A stretch of DNA of 64,000 nucleotides from Pyrinomonadaceae bacterium (GCA_014380365.1 JACMJZ010000012.1:465559-529558); one strand, 5' to 3'. Positions 15,772 to 24,281 are shown, counted from the first letter of the stretch. Notes: generated by a model not told the origin, from the letters alone. Program-made: numbers and translations.

Positions 15772-16842
15772 ATGAGCCGATCGTCGTCTCCCGAAGCTCC
15801 TTCCCCGTCCGGGTACCAACGCCGAATCCTTTATGCCGTGACCGCCGTGGCGATTGCGATTGCCGTTGGCACAGTCGGGTTCCATCTAATCGAGGGATGG
15901 TCGCTGCTTGATAGTCTCTACGTCGCAGCGCAAACTGTAACCACCGTCGGTTATGGTGACACCACGCCGCGCACTGTAAATGGTCGCATCTTCGCCGTAG
16001 TCTTCATGATCGGCGGCGTCGGCGTTGTGCTCTACGCGCTGACGACGGCGGTACAAACAATAGTGCAATCGGAAATCATCGCGACGCTGGGCCAGAAACG
16101 ACAGTCACGAAAAATAGGAAAGATGCGAAACCACTTCATTGTTTGCGGCGCTGGACGCGTTGGTTCACATCTGGTGCGCGCGTTACTTGGCAGCCAGGAG
16201 ATTTTCATTGTTATTGAACGGGATCCGCAGCGTGTCGCGGAATTGACGGACTTGGGAGTCGCGGTGCTGGTGCGCGATGCGACGCTGGAGGAGAGTTTGC
16301 GCGAGGCAGGCGTCGAGAACGCGCGTGGACTGGCTGCGTGTCTCCCGGACGACGCGGACAACGTCTACGTGGTATTGACGGCCCACGATCTGAATCCGGG
16401 ACTACACATCGTGGCCCGCGCGGCGGAAGAGCAAGCAGAAGCCAAACTGATTCGCGCCGGCGCTAACCGGGTAGTCGCTCCGACGATTATCGGCGGCCAT
16501 CGCATGGCCATGGCGTTGACGAAGCCGGCGGTTGACGATTTTCTCGGATCGATTACGGCCAACAAGCTGGAGCTGGCATTTGAACAGCTCGAGGTTGCGC
16601 CTGAGTCGCATCTGGTGGGAAGGAAGTTGAGTGAGACAAACATTCGTTCGGACCTGGACATAGTGGTGGTTAGCATTCGGCGCAGCGGTGGGGAGATATT
16701 CTTCAATCCGAGCGGCGAGGCAACTATCGAAAGCGGCGACATGCTGATTGCAATTGGACACGTTGAGTCGCTGATGAAACTTACTGCTTTGGCGAAGGGC
16801 GACAAAAAGTCCAAAGCCCAAGGTCCAAAGTCCAAAGTCTGA
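15772..16842 (+). CDS. Potassium channel with TrkA-type RCK domains
   Basis: A 356-residue two-helix potassium channel subunit. Residues about 18-100 hold two membrane helices around the selectivity filter TVTTVGYGDTTPRT. A TrkA-N/RCK Rossmann domain follows (FIVCGAGRVGSHLVRALL, about 125-240), with an RCK-C domain after it (about 265-345). Such channels open or close on binding NAD(H) or Ca2+ at the RCK ring. ATG 15772 is the first codon beyond the repeat module. The last ~11 residues (KSKAQGPKSKV) are encoded by the start of the adjacent heptamer hairpin, so the repeat has extended the C terminus. Confidence 0.9.
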   Translation: MSRSSSPEAPSPSGYQRRILYAVTAVAIAIAVGTVGFHLIEGWSLLDSLYVAAQTVTTVGYGDTTPRTVNGRIFAVVFMIGGVGVVLYALTTAVQTIVQSEIIATLGQKRQSRKIGKMRNHFIVCGAGRVGSHLVRALLGSQEIFIVIERDPQRVAELTDLGVAVLVRDATLEESLREAGVENARGLAACLPDDADNVYVVLTAHDLNPGLHIVARAAEEQAEAKLIRAGANRVVAPTIIGGHRMAMALTKPAVDDFLGSITANKLELAFEQLEVAPESHLVGRKLSETNIRSDLDIVVVSIRRSGGEIFFNPSGEATIESGDMLIAIGHVESLMKLTALAKGDKKSKAQGPKSKV

Positions 16843-17065
16843 AGATCAGAGGTCAGAGGTCAGAGGTCAGAAGTCAGAAGTCAGGAATTGACCTTCGGCA
16901 ACGAGCTGGAACAGCTCAATGAACACTCTGACCCCTGATTCGGACCTCTGACCTCTGACTTCTGACTTCTGACCTCTGACCTCTGACTTCTGACTTCTGA
17001 CTTCTGACCTCTGACCTCTGACCTCTGATCTTCAGACTTTGGACTTTAGACCTTGGACTTTCGAC
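16808..17065. repeat. Long hairpin with heptamer-repeat arms (ggtcaga/agtcaga)
   Basis: The left arm (16808-16886) reads aaagtccaaagtctgaagat then repeated ggtcaga and agtcaga units; the right arm (about 16938-17065) is the inverse: tctgacc and tctgact units, then atcttcagactttggacttt. The period is exactly seven. It fills the gap between the channel gene and the epimerase gene and runs into both gene ends. Confidence 0.85.
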
Positions 17066-17908
17066 ATGAAGATTCTAGTTACCGGCGGCAGTGGTTACCT
17101 CGGCACCCATGTTCGCCGGTTTTTCAATGCCGATGATTTTTCCCGCCGCTCCGGCTACGACGTCCTTGATAGCGAAGCCGTCAGGACCGTAGCGGGTTAT
17201 GACGTCGTCATTCACCTGGCGGCACATCTCGACAAGGATCCCGCCGCGGCAGTCGAGTGCTTTCAAACAAATGCGCAAGGCACCGCGAATGTGATCAGGA
17301 ACATGCGTTCCGGAGCTGTGATCGTCTACGCGTCTACCAAAGACGTTTATGGCGCGCATGCCGCCGCATACGACGAGGTCCCCGAAAGTTGCCCGACCGA
17401 CTACTGCGGTCAGTCTGCGTTGGAGTGGTCGAAGTTTTTAGGCGAACGCTACCTGGAATATTACGCGCGGCAGCAAGGAGTTCGCACTTGCATCTTTCGC
17501 ATGTCCACGGTTTATGCCCGGCCGTCAGACGGCAATGAATATGGTTTCGTTACGCACTACACAGAATCGGTTAAGCGCGGCCACGCCATTCGACTTCCCC
17601 TCGGCGGCAATCCCATCCGCGACATCATGCATGTAGACGACTTCTCGCGGGCATGCCAGGCTTTCATAAGGTCGTCTCACGTTTATGGCCTGTATAATCT
17701 GGGCGGTGGAAAAGCAAACGCTGCAAGCCTGCGGACTATGGTCGATACTGTTGGGCGATTGATTCAACTGGAACCCGTAATCATCGAAGATGAGGCTTTG
17801 CCGCATCCGGTGCCGGTTAACTATGTTTCTGATTTGAGTCGTATACGCGAGCAACTTGATTGGGAACCGGAAATTGGAATCGAAGAGGGACTGCGCAGTC
17901 TTGTGTAG
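17066..17908 (+). CDS. NAD-dependent epimerase/dehydratase (extended SDR)
   Basis: A 280-residue extended short-chain dehydrogenase with the NAD-binding start MKILVTGGSGYLGTHVRRF, the DVVIHLAAHLDKDP strand and IVYASTKDVYG. It includes the downstream sugar-nucleotide motifs FRMSTVYARPS and RDIMHVDDFSRAC. The active-site segment reads DYCGQSALEWSKFLGERYL: where family members have YxxxK, the Lys is present but the Tyr four residues before it is Leu, with a Tyr a few residues upstream. It opens the heptose cluster, so it may replace HldD (ADP-heptose 6-epimerase), though it is shorter than HldD. ATG 17066 directly follows the repeat; the stop lies in the next inverted repeat. Confidence 0.82.
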   Translation: MKILVTGGSGYLGTHVRRFFNADDFSRRSGYDVLDSEAVRTVAGYDVVIHLAAHLDKDPAAAVECFQTNAQGTANVIRNMRSGAVIVYASTKDVYGAHAAAYDEVPESCPTDYCGQSALEWSKFLGERYLEYYARQQGVRTCIFRMSTVYARPSDGNEYGFVTHYTESVKRGHAIRLPLGGNPIRDIMHVDDFSRACQAFIRSSHVYGLYNLGGGKANAASLRTMVDTVGRLIQLEPVIIEDEALPHPVPVNYVSDLSRIREQLDWEPEIGIEEGLRSLV

Positions 17909-17985
17909 GACAGGCATTCCTGCCTGTCCATTCATACTTGGGTAAATAGTTTCGGAGACAAGGACAGGCAGGAATGCCTGTCCTA
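17905..17985. repeat. Inverted repeat (gtaggacaggcattcctgcc)
   Basis: Arms at 17905-17929 and 17962-17985 are perfect reverse complements, and each arm is itself nearly palindromic (ggacaggca/tgcctgtcc). It contains the epimerase stop codon and ends six bases before the next start, so the ribosome-binding region of the next gene lies in the element. Confidence 0.8.
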
Positions 17986-17990
17986 CTTAG

Positions 17991-19142
17991 ATGGCTGAAT
18001 TCAATTCAGGAAATGTTAGGCGCATAGTGGTTCGCGGAACCAACTGGGTCGGCGATGCGGTGATGACTGTTCCGGCGCTGCGCAAGCTGCGTGCACTTTT
18101 TCCGAATGCGCACATCACACTCGCCACTCGTTCGTTAAGCGCAGACTTGTTCACCGACGCGGATTTTCTCGACGACTTACAAATCCATCTTCATTCCGGA
18201 GTTCTGTCAGTCATTGGCCAGGTGCGGGAGTGGCGGAAAGGTCGCTTCGATCTCGCCGTCGTTTTTCCAAACTCTTTTGAAGCCGCGCTGGTCGCTTTCC
18301 TGGCAGGCGTGCCCGCCAGAATTGGTTACGCGACCGACGGACGGCGCGCGCTGCTAACGCATCCATTGAATCTGCCCGAATGGCGCCGCTCGCGACCCGA
18401 GGTTTTTTACTACCTGGAGATTGTTAATCAGCTTGAGCGGCTGGGTAAGAACATGGAAGCGAGCGTTACTGATCGGGACCATTCGCACGATCGGTCACCG
18501 GATGGTTCACTTCGGGTTAGCGATGCCCGTCGACGCGCAGCTCTTGATCTACTTCGGCGGCATGAAGCGGGCGGCAATCACGGTGGCGATCTTCAGCGGC
18601 GTCCATTGATTGCACTCTGTCCCGGGTCAATAAACAGTCGGGCCAAGCGGTGGCCGGCCGAACGATATGCGGCGCTGGCGGATCGACTGATTGACGAGAT
18701 AGGCGGAGAAGTTTTGTTGGTTGGTTCCATTGGCGAGTTGGACGTCTCGATGGAAGTCGCGCGTCTCATGAACGGTAAGGCGTTGATGCTTACTGGCAAG
18801 ACTGATCTGGCGGAGGCGGTCGCGGTTTTGAGTTTGGTTGACCTTCTGGTAACGAATGACACCGGACCGGCGCATATCGCATCAGCGCTGGGGCGGCCGA
18901 CGCTCGTGATCTTTGGACCGACAAATCCCTTGACGACGCGACCCTTTTCGCCAGTTGGGCAAATACTGCTCCATCCGCCTGATTGTGCGCCTTGCATGCT
19001 GAGAGACTGTCCTATCGACCACCGCTGCATGACCGCCATCACTCCCGAGGAAGTTTTCGAACGCGCGACGGCAATGCTGGGGCTACGTTCAAGAAGTTCA
19101 GAGTTCAACCTTCAGGTTGCCGGTCCGCAAAGAGCAAGCTAA
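17991..19142 (+). CDS. waaF: LPS heptosyltransferase II-like GT9 glycosyltransferase
   Basis: A 383-residue glycosyltransferase family 9 protein. It begins with the WaaF-type signature RIVVRGTNWVGDAVMTVPAL, has the second-domain strand ALCPGSINSRAKRWPAERYA and the donor-site segment VTNDTGPAHIASALGRPTLV followed by IFGPTNPLTTRPFSP. CAPCMLRDCPIDHRCM with clustered cysteines is typical of WaaF. It transfers L-glycero-D-manno-heptose from ADP-heptose to the LPS inner core on the cytoplasmic side. The last residues (QVAGPQRAS) are encoded by a dispersed repeat (gcaagctaaagcttgtactc). The neighbours supply ADP-heptose. Confidence 0.9.
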   Translation: MAEFNSGNVRRIVVRGTNWVGDAVMTVPALRKLRALFPNAHITLATRSLSADLFTDADFLDDLQIHLHSGVLSVIGQVREWRKGRFDLAVVFPNSFEAALVAFLAGVPARIGYATDGRRALLTHPLNLPEWRRSRPEVFYYLEIVNQLERLGKNMEASVTDRDHSHDRSPDGSLRVSDARRRAALDLLRRHEAGGNHGGDLQRRPLIALCPGSINSRAKRWPAERYAALADRLIDEIGGEVLLVGSIGELDVSMEVARLMNGKALMLTGKTDLAEAVAVLSLVDLLVTNDTGPAHIASALGRPTLVIFGPTNPLTTRPFSPVGQILLHPPDCAPCMLRDCPIDHRCMTAITPEEVFERATAMLGLRSRSSEFNLQVAGPQRAS

Positions 19143-19186
19143 AGCTTGTACTCTAAACTGCTAGAGCATCCCGCTGGCAGGAATAT

Positions 19187-19813
19187 ATGGCTATGAACCG
19201 ACGAGCAGTTTTCATTGACCGCGACGGCACACTTTCGGAAGAGGTGGGTTACATCAATCACCCTTCGCGCTTTCGTTTGTTTCCCTACGCCGCCGCCGCC
19301 ATTAAGCATTTGAACGAGAATGGCTGGCTGGCAATCGTCACCACAAATCAGGCGGGTGTAGCACGCGGATATTTCTCCGAGGAAATGATTGCTAACGTTC
19401 ACCAGGGGATGACCAAAGACCTCGAGAGCGCCGGCGCAAGGCTCGATGCGATTTACTATTGTGCGCATCATCCTTCAGTTGGCGAACCGCCATATCGCTT
19501 TGATTGCGATTGCCGCAAGCCGAAACCCGGGCTCATCTCGCGCGCCGCCCGCGACTTCGAACTCGACCTTAGCGAGAGCTGGATGGTAGGAGATCGCTAC
19601 AGCGACGTGGAGCTCGCGCGAAACGCGGGTGTGAAATCAGCGTTTGTGTTAAGCGGCTACGGCCGGGGTGAATGGGAACATCAGCGTGGGACCTGGATCC
19701 ACCAACCGGACCTGGTCGCGGAAAATTTATTGTCAGCTGTTGAAGTGATCGTGAAGCGAGGCGCAGAAATCAATGCGGACAGATGTCCGCGCCCCCCAGG
19801 AGCAGCAACTTGA
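19187..19813 (+). CDS. gmhB: D-glycero-beta-D-manno-heptose-1,7-bisphosphate 7-phosphatase
   Basis: A 208-residue HAD phosphatase of the GmhB/HisB-N type. The nucleophile motif is FIDRDGTLSEEVGYI, motif II TTNQAGVARGYF, the zinc-binding loop YYCAHHPSV...DCDCRKPKPG, and the acidic motif WMVGDRYSDVELARNAG. It removes the 7-phosphate in ADP-heptose synthesis, between the kinase and nucleotidyltransferase steps encoded by the next two genes. The start ATG 19187 has CAGGAA nearby; a second ATG two codons on is possible. The C terminus carries about 25 extra residues that overlap the upstream end of the kinase frame. Confidence 0.9.
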   Translation: MAMNRRAVFIDRDGTLSEEVGYINHPSRFRLFPYAAAAIKHLNENGWLAIVTTNQAGVARGYFSEEMIANVHQGMTKDLESAGARLDAIYYCAHHPSVGEPPYRFDCDCRKPKPGLISRAARDFELDLSESWMVGDRYSDVELARNAGVKSAFVLSGYGRGEWEHQRGTWIHQPDLVAENLLSAVEVIVKRGAEINADRCPRPPGAAT

Positions 19814-20829
19814 CCCTTGATCGAACAATTTTGCAGGAACGCCTACTCGGCATTGTGAAGCGTTTTCCGCAGCGGCGAATTCTCGTCGTGGGCGACTCGG
19901 TTGCCGACCAGTTTATCTTCGGTGCAATCAGTCGCGTTTCGCGTGAAGCGCCGGTGTTTATTTTGCGTCACGAGAATACGGACACAGTTCCAGGCGGCGC
20001 GGCAAACTGCGCGCTGAATCTGGCCTCGCTGGGTGCCAGTGTTTCGTTAATCAGCGTTTGCGGGGAGGACGAACCAGGACGAGCTCTGGTGGCTAAGCTC
20101 GAAGCGGGCGGCGTGGACTGTAGTGGCTTGCTGATCTCTGACAAAGTGAAAACTACGACCAAGGCGCGCATACTTGCGGGACATCTACATTCAACCCGTC
20201 AGCAAGTGATCAGAATCGACTATGAATGCAAGCAGCTCAAGGATCAGGCGCTGCGTGAGCGTTTGCGGGAGCGCGTACTTGAGCAGGCACAGCCGGCGGA
20301 TGCGGTGGTGATTTCAGACTACGGCTATGGCGTTGCCGACGCCGAGATGGCGATGTTTACGCGCGACGCTGCAACTGCTCGTAAGGTTCCCGTGCTCGCT
20401 GACTCACGTTTTAGTCTGTCAAACTTTGCTGAGTTTACCTCGGCTACGCCAAACCAGGATGAAGTTGAGAAGTTGCTGGGCCGGGAGTTTTCAAGTGCCA
20501 CAGAACTGGAATCGGCTGGTGAGGAGTTGCGCGAACGATTGGGATATCGCGCATTGCTGATAACGCGCGGCGGTGAGGGTATGCTTCTCCTTGAGGACGG
20601 AACTGCCGCCGTTCATATCGACGCCATCGGCGCGCGCGAACCGGTTGATGTCACCGGCGCGGGCGACACGGTAATGGCGGCTTATGCGCTCGCGCTGGCG
20701 TCCGATTCTTCCTACCCGGACGCAGCACGGCTGGCGAATTACGCTGGAGGCCTCGTGGTGATGAAGCGGGGCACGGCCTCGATCACTGCCGAGGAGCTGG
20801 CGAACTCCGTGCTGCACTCGGAGATGTAA
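19810..20829 (+). CDS. rfaE1: D-glycero-beta-D-manno-heptose-7-phosphate kinase (HldE kinase half)
   Basis: A ~339-residue PfkB-family kinase equal to the N-terminal half of E. coli HldE. Motifs are RRILVVGDSVADQFIFG, SREAPVFI, VPGGAANCALNLASLGA (PfkB signature 1) and DVTGAGDTVMAAYALA (signature 2 with catalytic Asp). I prefer TTG 19810, because it has CAGGAG six bases upstream, overlaps the gmhB stop as TTGA, and begins like other family members. An in-frame ATG at 19783 would overlap gmhB by 31 bases. The kinase and nucleotidyltransferase are separate genes here, unlike the fused HldE of enterobacteria. Confidence 0.9.
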   Translation: MTLDRTILQERLLGIVKRFPQRRILVVGDSVADQFIFGAISRVSREAPVFILRHENTDTVPGGAANCALNLASLGASVSLISVCGEDEPGRALVAKLEAGGVDCSGLLISDKVKTTTKARILAGHLHSTRQQVIRIDYECKQLKDQALRERLRERVLEQAQPADAVVISDYGYGVADAEMAMFTRDAATARKVPVLADSRFSLSNFAEFTSATPNQDEVEKLLGREFSSATELESAGEELRERLGYRALLITRGGEGMLLLEDGTAAVHIDAIGAREPVDVTGAGDTVMAAYALALASDSSYPDAARLANYAGGLVVMKRGTASITAEELANSVLHSEM

Positions 20830-20839
20830 CGGGATATTT

Positions 20840-20887
20840 GCAGAACCGCGATGTGTAGCGTCCGGTCGCTACCGCTCCCGGTTCTGC
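20840..20887. repeat. REP-type palindrome (cagaaccgcg, second copy)
   Basis: gcagaaccgcg ... cccggttctgc with an inner tagcg/cgcta pair: a short member of the family also seen at 3079-3142 and 26569-26658. It lies between the kinase and nucleotidyltransferase genes and ends 11 bases before the latter's ATG. Confidence 0.65.
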
Positions 20888-20898
20888 ACTACCAAGCA

Positions 20899-21417
20899 AT
20901 GACAATTCAACCAATCGATGCGACGTCACTGATCCTCAATCGCGAGGGGATCGTTGCGCGGGTAAAGAGAGCCAGGACGGAAGGGTTGACCGTCGTTCTG
21001 GCTAACGGCTGCTTTGACGTCCTGCACGCGGGCCACGTGCGATATCTCAAGGGGGCCCGGGCGCTGGGGGACCTGCTTGTAGTTGCAGTGAATTCCGACA
21101 AACAGGTGAACGAATTGAAGGGCGCAGGCAGGCCGCTCCTTCCCGAAGCTGAGCGAGCAGAGATTATCGCGTCACTGGAAGCCGTCGATCTGGTGACAAT
21201 ATTCGGCGAACCCACCGTGACCGAGTTATTACTCGCGTTAAAGCCCGACGTCCATGCCAAGGGCACGGATTACACCGAAGAAACGGTTCCCGAGCGCGAT
21301 GTGGTACGATCTTATGGTGGCCGCGTAGCCATTGTTGGAGATCCAAAAGATCATTCAACTTCGGAACTACTTAGGAAAGTGGGCAGTGGGCGCGGAACAG
21401 TGAGCAGTGAGCAGTGA
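20899..21417 (+). CDS. rfaE2: D-glycero-beta-D-manno-heptose 1-phosphate adenylyltransferase (HldE C-terminal half)
   Basis: A ~172-residue cytidylyltransferase-fold enzyme that makes ADP-D-glycero-beta-D-manno-heptose. Signature: [20 protein letters not shown] with the HxGH motif, [37 protein letters not shown], and [20 protein letters not shown] 20899 lies after the REP; the upstream part of the frame is repeat-encoded. The last ~11 residues ([10 protein letters not shown]) come from the following heptamer repeat, so the natural C terminus has been extended. It acts after GmhB and before the epimerase. Confidence 0.92.
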   Translation: MTIQPIDATSLILNREGIVARVKRARTEGLTVVLANGCFDVLHAGHVRYLKGARALGDLLVVAVNSDKQVNELKGAGRPLLPEAERAEIIASLEAVDLVTIFGEPTVTELLLALKPDVHAKGTDYTEETVPERDVVRSYGGRVAIVGDPKDHSTSELLRKVGSGRGTVSSEQ

Positions 21418-21567
21418 GCAGTGGGCAGGAAATTATGAACCAAAGCTGCCTTCTTCTCCGCGCACCATCTACGGCTCTCTTGGAATAATGTTGCTGGGTA
21501 CCGCTAAACTGGCCACTGCCAGCTGCAACTGCTCACTGATCACTGCCCACTGCCCACTGCCCACTAA
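21378..21567. repeat. Hairpin with heptamer arms (agtgggc/agtgagc)
   Basis: The left arm (21378-21430) is made of agtgggc and agtgagc units; the right arm (21527-21567) of the inverse gctcact/gcccact units. The period is seven, as in the element at 16808-17065, but the core sequence is unrelated. It overlaps the 3' end of rfaE2 and ends three bases before the next gene. Confidence 0.85.
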
Positions 21568-21570
21568 CTA

Positions 21571-22635
21571 ATGCGCATTCTTATCGTCAAACTCGGAAGC
21601 ATCGGCGACATCGTGCATACGCTCCCGTCGTTGGCGGCCATCCGGAACGCCCTACCGGAAGCAGAAATCTCCTGGGTGGTTGAGCGGCGGTCAGCAGAAA
21701 TTTTGCGAGACAACCCGATTTTGGATCGCCTCATCGAAGTCGACACGAAGGCCTTGAGGCGCGGGCCGGTGTCTGGGGAGACGCTGCGGGCACCGCGCCA
21801 GCAGTTACGTCGGCTTCGCGCCTCTGCCTTCGATTTAGCTTTAGATTTTCAGGGATTACTTAAGTCCGCCACAATCGCGCGCCTATCCGGCGCGCGTCGT
21901 GTTTTTGGCTTCTCGCGCGATGGACTGCGGGAGCCGCCCAGCCGCTTCTTGCTTTCGAAGTCGATCCCCACATCCAAAAATCTGCACGTGATTACGAAAA
22001 ACCTGACTCTGGTTAGCGGAGCTCTGGGAATTCCTATACCTGAGCGTTTCGACAATCTCCAGTTTCCCATCGCCACCAGTTCGTCTCACCGAGACGAGGC
22101 GGTGGGCGCGGTACTCCACACTGGCGGCAACTACGCCATCCTCAATCCGGGCGGTGGCTGGCCAACGAAACTCTGGAGTGCCGAGCGCTTTGGCAGGCTG
22201 GCTGATGAGCTTTGGTCGCACCACGGTCTTTATTCGCTGGTGACGCATGGCCCCGGGGAAGAGGAATTGGCAACTACTGTCCTGCAGGCGAGTCGTTCTG
22301 GAAAAGCGCAGGCGGCAAATCTGTCGTTGAAGGGTTTTTACGAACTGGCGAAACGCGCGCGGGTTTACGTGGGTGGTGATACCGGGCCTACACATCTTGC
22401 AATCGCGGCGGGCGCGCCTATTGTTGGACTGTTCGGCCCGACTGAATGGTGGCGCAACGGGAGTTTGCGCGAGACAGACATTTGCGTTGATAGGGTAGAC
22501 ATCGGCTGCCGCACGGATTGTCACCGCCGAGCCTGCTCAAATTGGATCTGCATGGACATTGAAGTTGATCGCGTGCTGCAAGCGGTGGGACAAAGATTGA
22601 AAGTAGAACAGGCATTGCTACCTGTCATTTCGTAG
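21571..22635 (+). CDS. waaC: LPS heptosyltransferase I-like GT9 glycosyltransferase
   Basis: A 354-residue GT9 enzyme. It begins MRILIVKLGSIGDIVHTLPS, the WaaC pattern, with EISWVVERRSAEIL, LALDFQGLLKSATIARLSGA, AILNPGGGWPTKLWSAERFG and the donor motif YVGGDTGPTHLAIAAGAPIVG. WaaC adds the first heptose to Kdo in the LPS inner core. It is the last gene of the heptose cluster and follows a repeat directly, so no ordinary Shine-Dalgarno is visible. The split between waaC and waaF roles is based on start motifs only. Confidence 0.88.
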   Translation: MRILIVKLGSIGDIVHTLPSLAAIRNALPEAEISWVVERRSAEILRDNPILDRLIEVDTKALRRGPVSGETLRAPRQQLRRLRASAFDLALDFQGLLKSATIARLSGARRVFGFSRDGLREPPSRFLLSKSIPTSKNLHVITKNLTLVSGALGIPIPERFDNLQFPIATSSSHRDEAVGAVLHTGGNYAILNPGGGWPTKLWSAERFGRLADELWSHHGLYSLVTHGPGEEELATTVLQASRSGKAQAANLSLKGFYELAKRARVYVGGDTGPTHLAIAAGAPIVGLFGPTEWWRNGSLRETDICVDRVDIGCRTDCHRRACSNWICMDIEVDRVLQAVGQRLKVEQALLPVIS

Positions 22636-22643
22636 TCAAAAGT

Positions 22644-22728
22644 CGACAGGATTAACAAGATGAACAGGATTAATGAGGGAAACTGTTTGGTGGTTTTCCA
22701 ATTCTTGTGAATCTTGTTAATCCTGTCC
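22644..22728. repeat. Inverted repeat (gacaggattaacaagat)
   Basis: Arms at 22644-22673 and 22700-22728 are imperfect reverse complements (gacaggattaacaagatgaa against ttcacaagattaatcctgtc-type sequence). It is less GC-rich than the other hairpins and lies between the heptosyltransferase and the methyltransferase-like gene. Confidence 0.7.
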
Positions 22729-22755
22729 AGGTTTAGATCTTGGAGTGAATCGACA

Positions 22756-23307
22756 TTGCGTAGAGGTGGAACCTGGATTCAGCGTTGGCGCGTGCCCTTC
22801 GGATTCCTTTGTGCGGCGTTGTTTCTGCTGCTCGCGCGCCCGCGTCCAGCGACATTGTTGGCCGGAGCGTTAGTTTCACTTTTCGGACTATCGCTGCGTG
22901 CCTGGGCGGCAGGTCACATTAGAAAAAACGACGCCCTCGCCATCTCAGGTCCATATGCTTACACCCGCAACCCTCTCTACCTTGGTAGTTTTTTACTGGG
23001 ACTCGGATTCACCATTGGGTCTGGCCGGTGGTATCTTGGGCTTCTTTTCGCCGCGCTCTTTCTTGGCATCTATTTTCCGGTAATGCGCGTCGAATCGCGG
23101 ACGATGCAGCAACTTTTCGGCGATTCGTTTACTCGCTATGCCGGCGCAGTGCCGCTGTTTTTTCCCAGGTTCACTCCTTACCGCACGGGTGAACCGAAAG
23201 TAGGATTTGACCGCAGGCTCTATCTAAGATATCGGGAGTATGAAGCGGCGTTGGGACTTTTGTTCGCCTGGGGCTTGTTGGTTGTGAAGGCTTATTACCT
23301 GCGATGA
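22756..23307 (+). CDS. Isoprenylcysteine methyltransferase-like membrane protein (ICMT/PEMT family)
   Basis: About 184 residues and four to five membrane helices. The conserved C-terminal half has the family pattern ISGPYAYTRNPLYLGSFLLG (RNPxYxG), then FPVMRVESRTMQQLFGDSFT with the RxE motif and YAGAVPLFFPRF. These methyltransferase-like proteins act on lipids or prenylated substrates in the membrane; the substrate here is unknown. There is no ATG at the front: TTG 22756 has GGAG ten bases upstream, while the TTG at 22714 lies inside the inverted repeat. Its stop overlaps the next ATG (ATGA). Confidence 0.75.
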   Translation: MRRGGTWIQRWRVPFGFLCAALFLLLARPRPATLLAGALVSLFGLSLRAWAAGHIRKNDALAISGPYAYTRNPLYLGSFLLGLGFTIGSGRWYLGLLFAALFLGIYFPVMRVESRTMQQLFGDSFTRYAGAVPLFFPRFTPYRTGEPKVGFDRRLYLRYREYEAALGLLFAWGLLVVKAYYLR

Positions 23308-24212
23308 ACGTTAAGATTCGACAGCTTCTGTTACCCGCCGTCGTACCAATTCTCCTGATCATGGGCGCGGCTTTCGCTCAGGCGCCACGGCCGAAGAGCG
23401 TCCCTGCCAATTCTTCTGCGGTGAGTTCTCGAACGCATTCGTTTGAGGGGGGCGAGGAACTTGTGTATGTCGCCGAGTTTTCCCGTCTACTTATAAAGAA
23501 GATGGACGTCGCCGACTTTCGTTTCTCGGCCAGCCGGCAGGAGCCCTTGAAGGCTGTGGACTCCGGCTTGTCATCCAATATCAGGGAGCCTTACTCGCTC
23601 AAACTTACAGCGGACATTTCAAGTAAGGGTTTTTTTAGCAAGCTCTTCAATCTCACTTTCCGGGAACGCGTCGAGTCGATCGTCGAGCCCACATCTTTTA
23701 CGGTTCAAAAAACTAAGCGCACTGATGAACAAGGCAAGCGCGTGCGTATCAGCGAAACCACGTACGACCGCGGTAAGCTTTTTTGGATTGAGCGCGATCC
23801 AAACAATCCCGCACGCGTTCCCAGGACTGCGACAGTCTCTTTTACAGGACAAGTGCAGGACCTCTTGTCAGCGGTTTACTATTTAAGGATCCAACCGCTC
23901 GAAGTTGGAAAGAGCTTTGAGATCACACTGAGCGACTCAGGCCGCGTCTTTCAAGTGCCAGTTCGAGTGGTCGAGAAGAAGCGAATGAAGACGGTGCTGG
24001 GAAAGGTCGAGGCGGTGCGAGTCGATCCCCAACTGCACGGCCCCAACGGGATGGTTGGAGGCAAAGGTCAGTTTTCGATCTGGCTAACCAATGACAACCG
24101 GAGGATTCCGGTGAAGGCTCGCATCAAGCTCGACTATGGCACGGTCGACATAAACCTGCGAAAAGTAGTTACTCCTTCCGCAAGAGGCGCTCTGGCTAAG
24201 ACGACGTTGTAA
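23304..24212 (+). CDS. Secreted DUF3108-like protein
   Basis: A protein of 302 residues with a signal peptide (LLLPAVVPILLIMGAAFAQA) and a beta-rich mature part: FEGGEELVYVAEFSRLLIKK, LKLTADISSKGFFSKLFNLT, QDLLSAVYYLRIQPLEVGKS, VRVVEKKRMKTVLGKVEA, and FSIWLTNDNRRIPVKARIKL. This succession is that of DUF3108 periplasmic proteins, whose role is not known but is often linked to the envelope. It overlaps the methyltransferase-like gene by four bases and belongs to the same transcript, downstream of the LPS cluster. Confidence 0.72.
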   Translation: MNVKIRQLLLPAVVPILLIMGAAFAQAPRPKSVPANSSAVSSRTHSFEGGEELVYVAEFSRLLIKKMDVADFRFSASRQEPLKAVDSGLSSNIREPYSLKLTADISSKGFFSKLFNLTFRERVESIVEPTSFTVQKTKRTDEQGKRVRISETTYDRGKLFWIERDPNNPARVPRTATVSFTGQVQDLLSAVYYLRIQPLEVGKSFEITLSDSGRVFQVPVRVVEKKRMKTVLGKVEAVRVDPQLHGPNGMVGGKGQFSIWLTNDNRRIPVKARIKLDYGTVDINLRKVVTPSARGALAKTTL

Positions 24213-24281
24213 CGCGCCCGCCTGTTAGTTCGCTGACGGCCCCTCAGCTGTCGGCCTTAATTGCAAACTAACAGGCGCGCA
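24213..24281 (+). repeat. Inverted repeat after the DUF3108 gene
   Basis: gcgcccgcctgttagtt (24214-24230) pairs with aactaacaggcgcgc (24266-24280), with a gctgacggc/gctgtcggc inner pair. It follows the stop directly and could end transcription, but only a weak T-rich stretch (atttcattgtt) follows. Confidence 0.6.
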
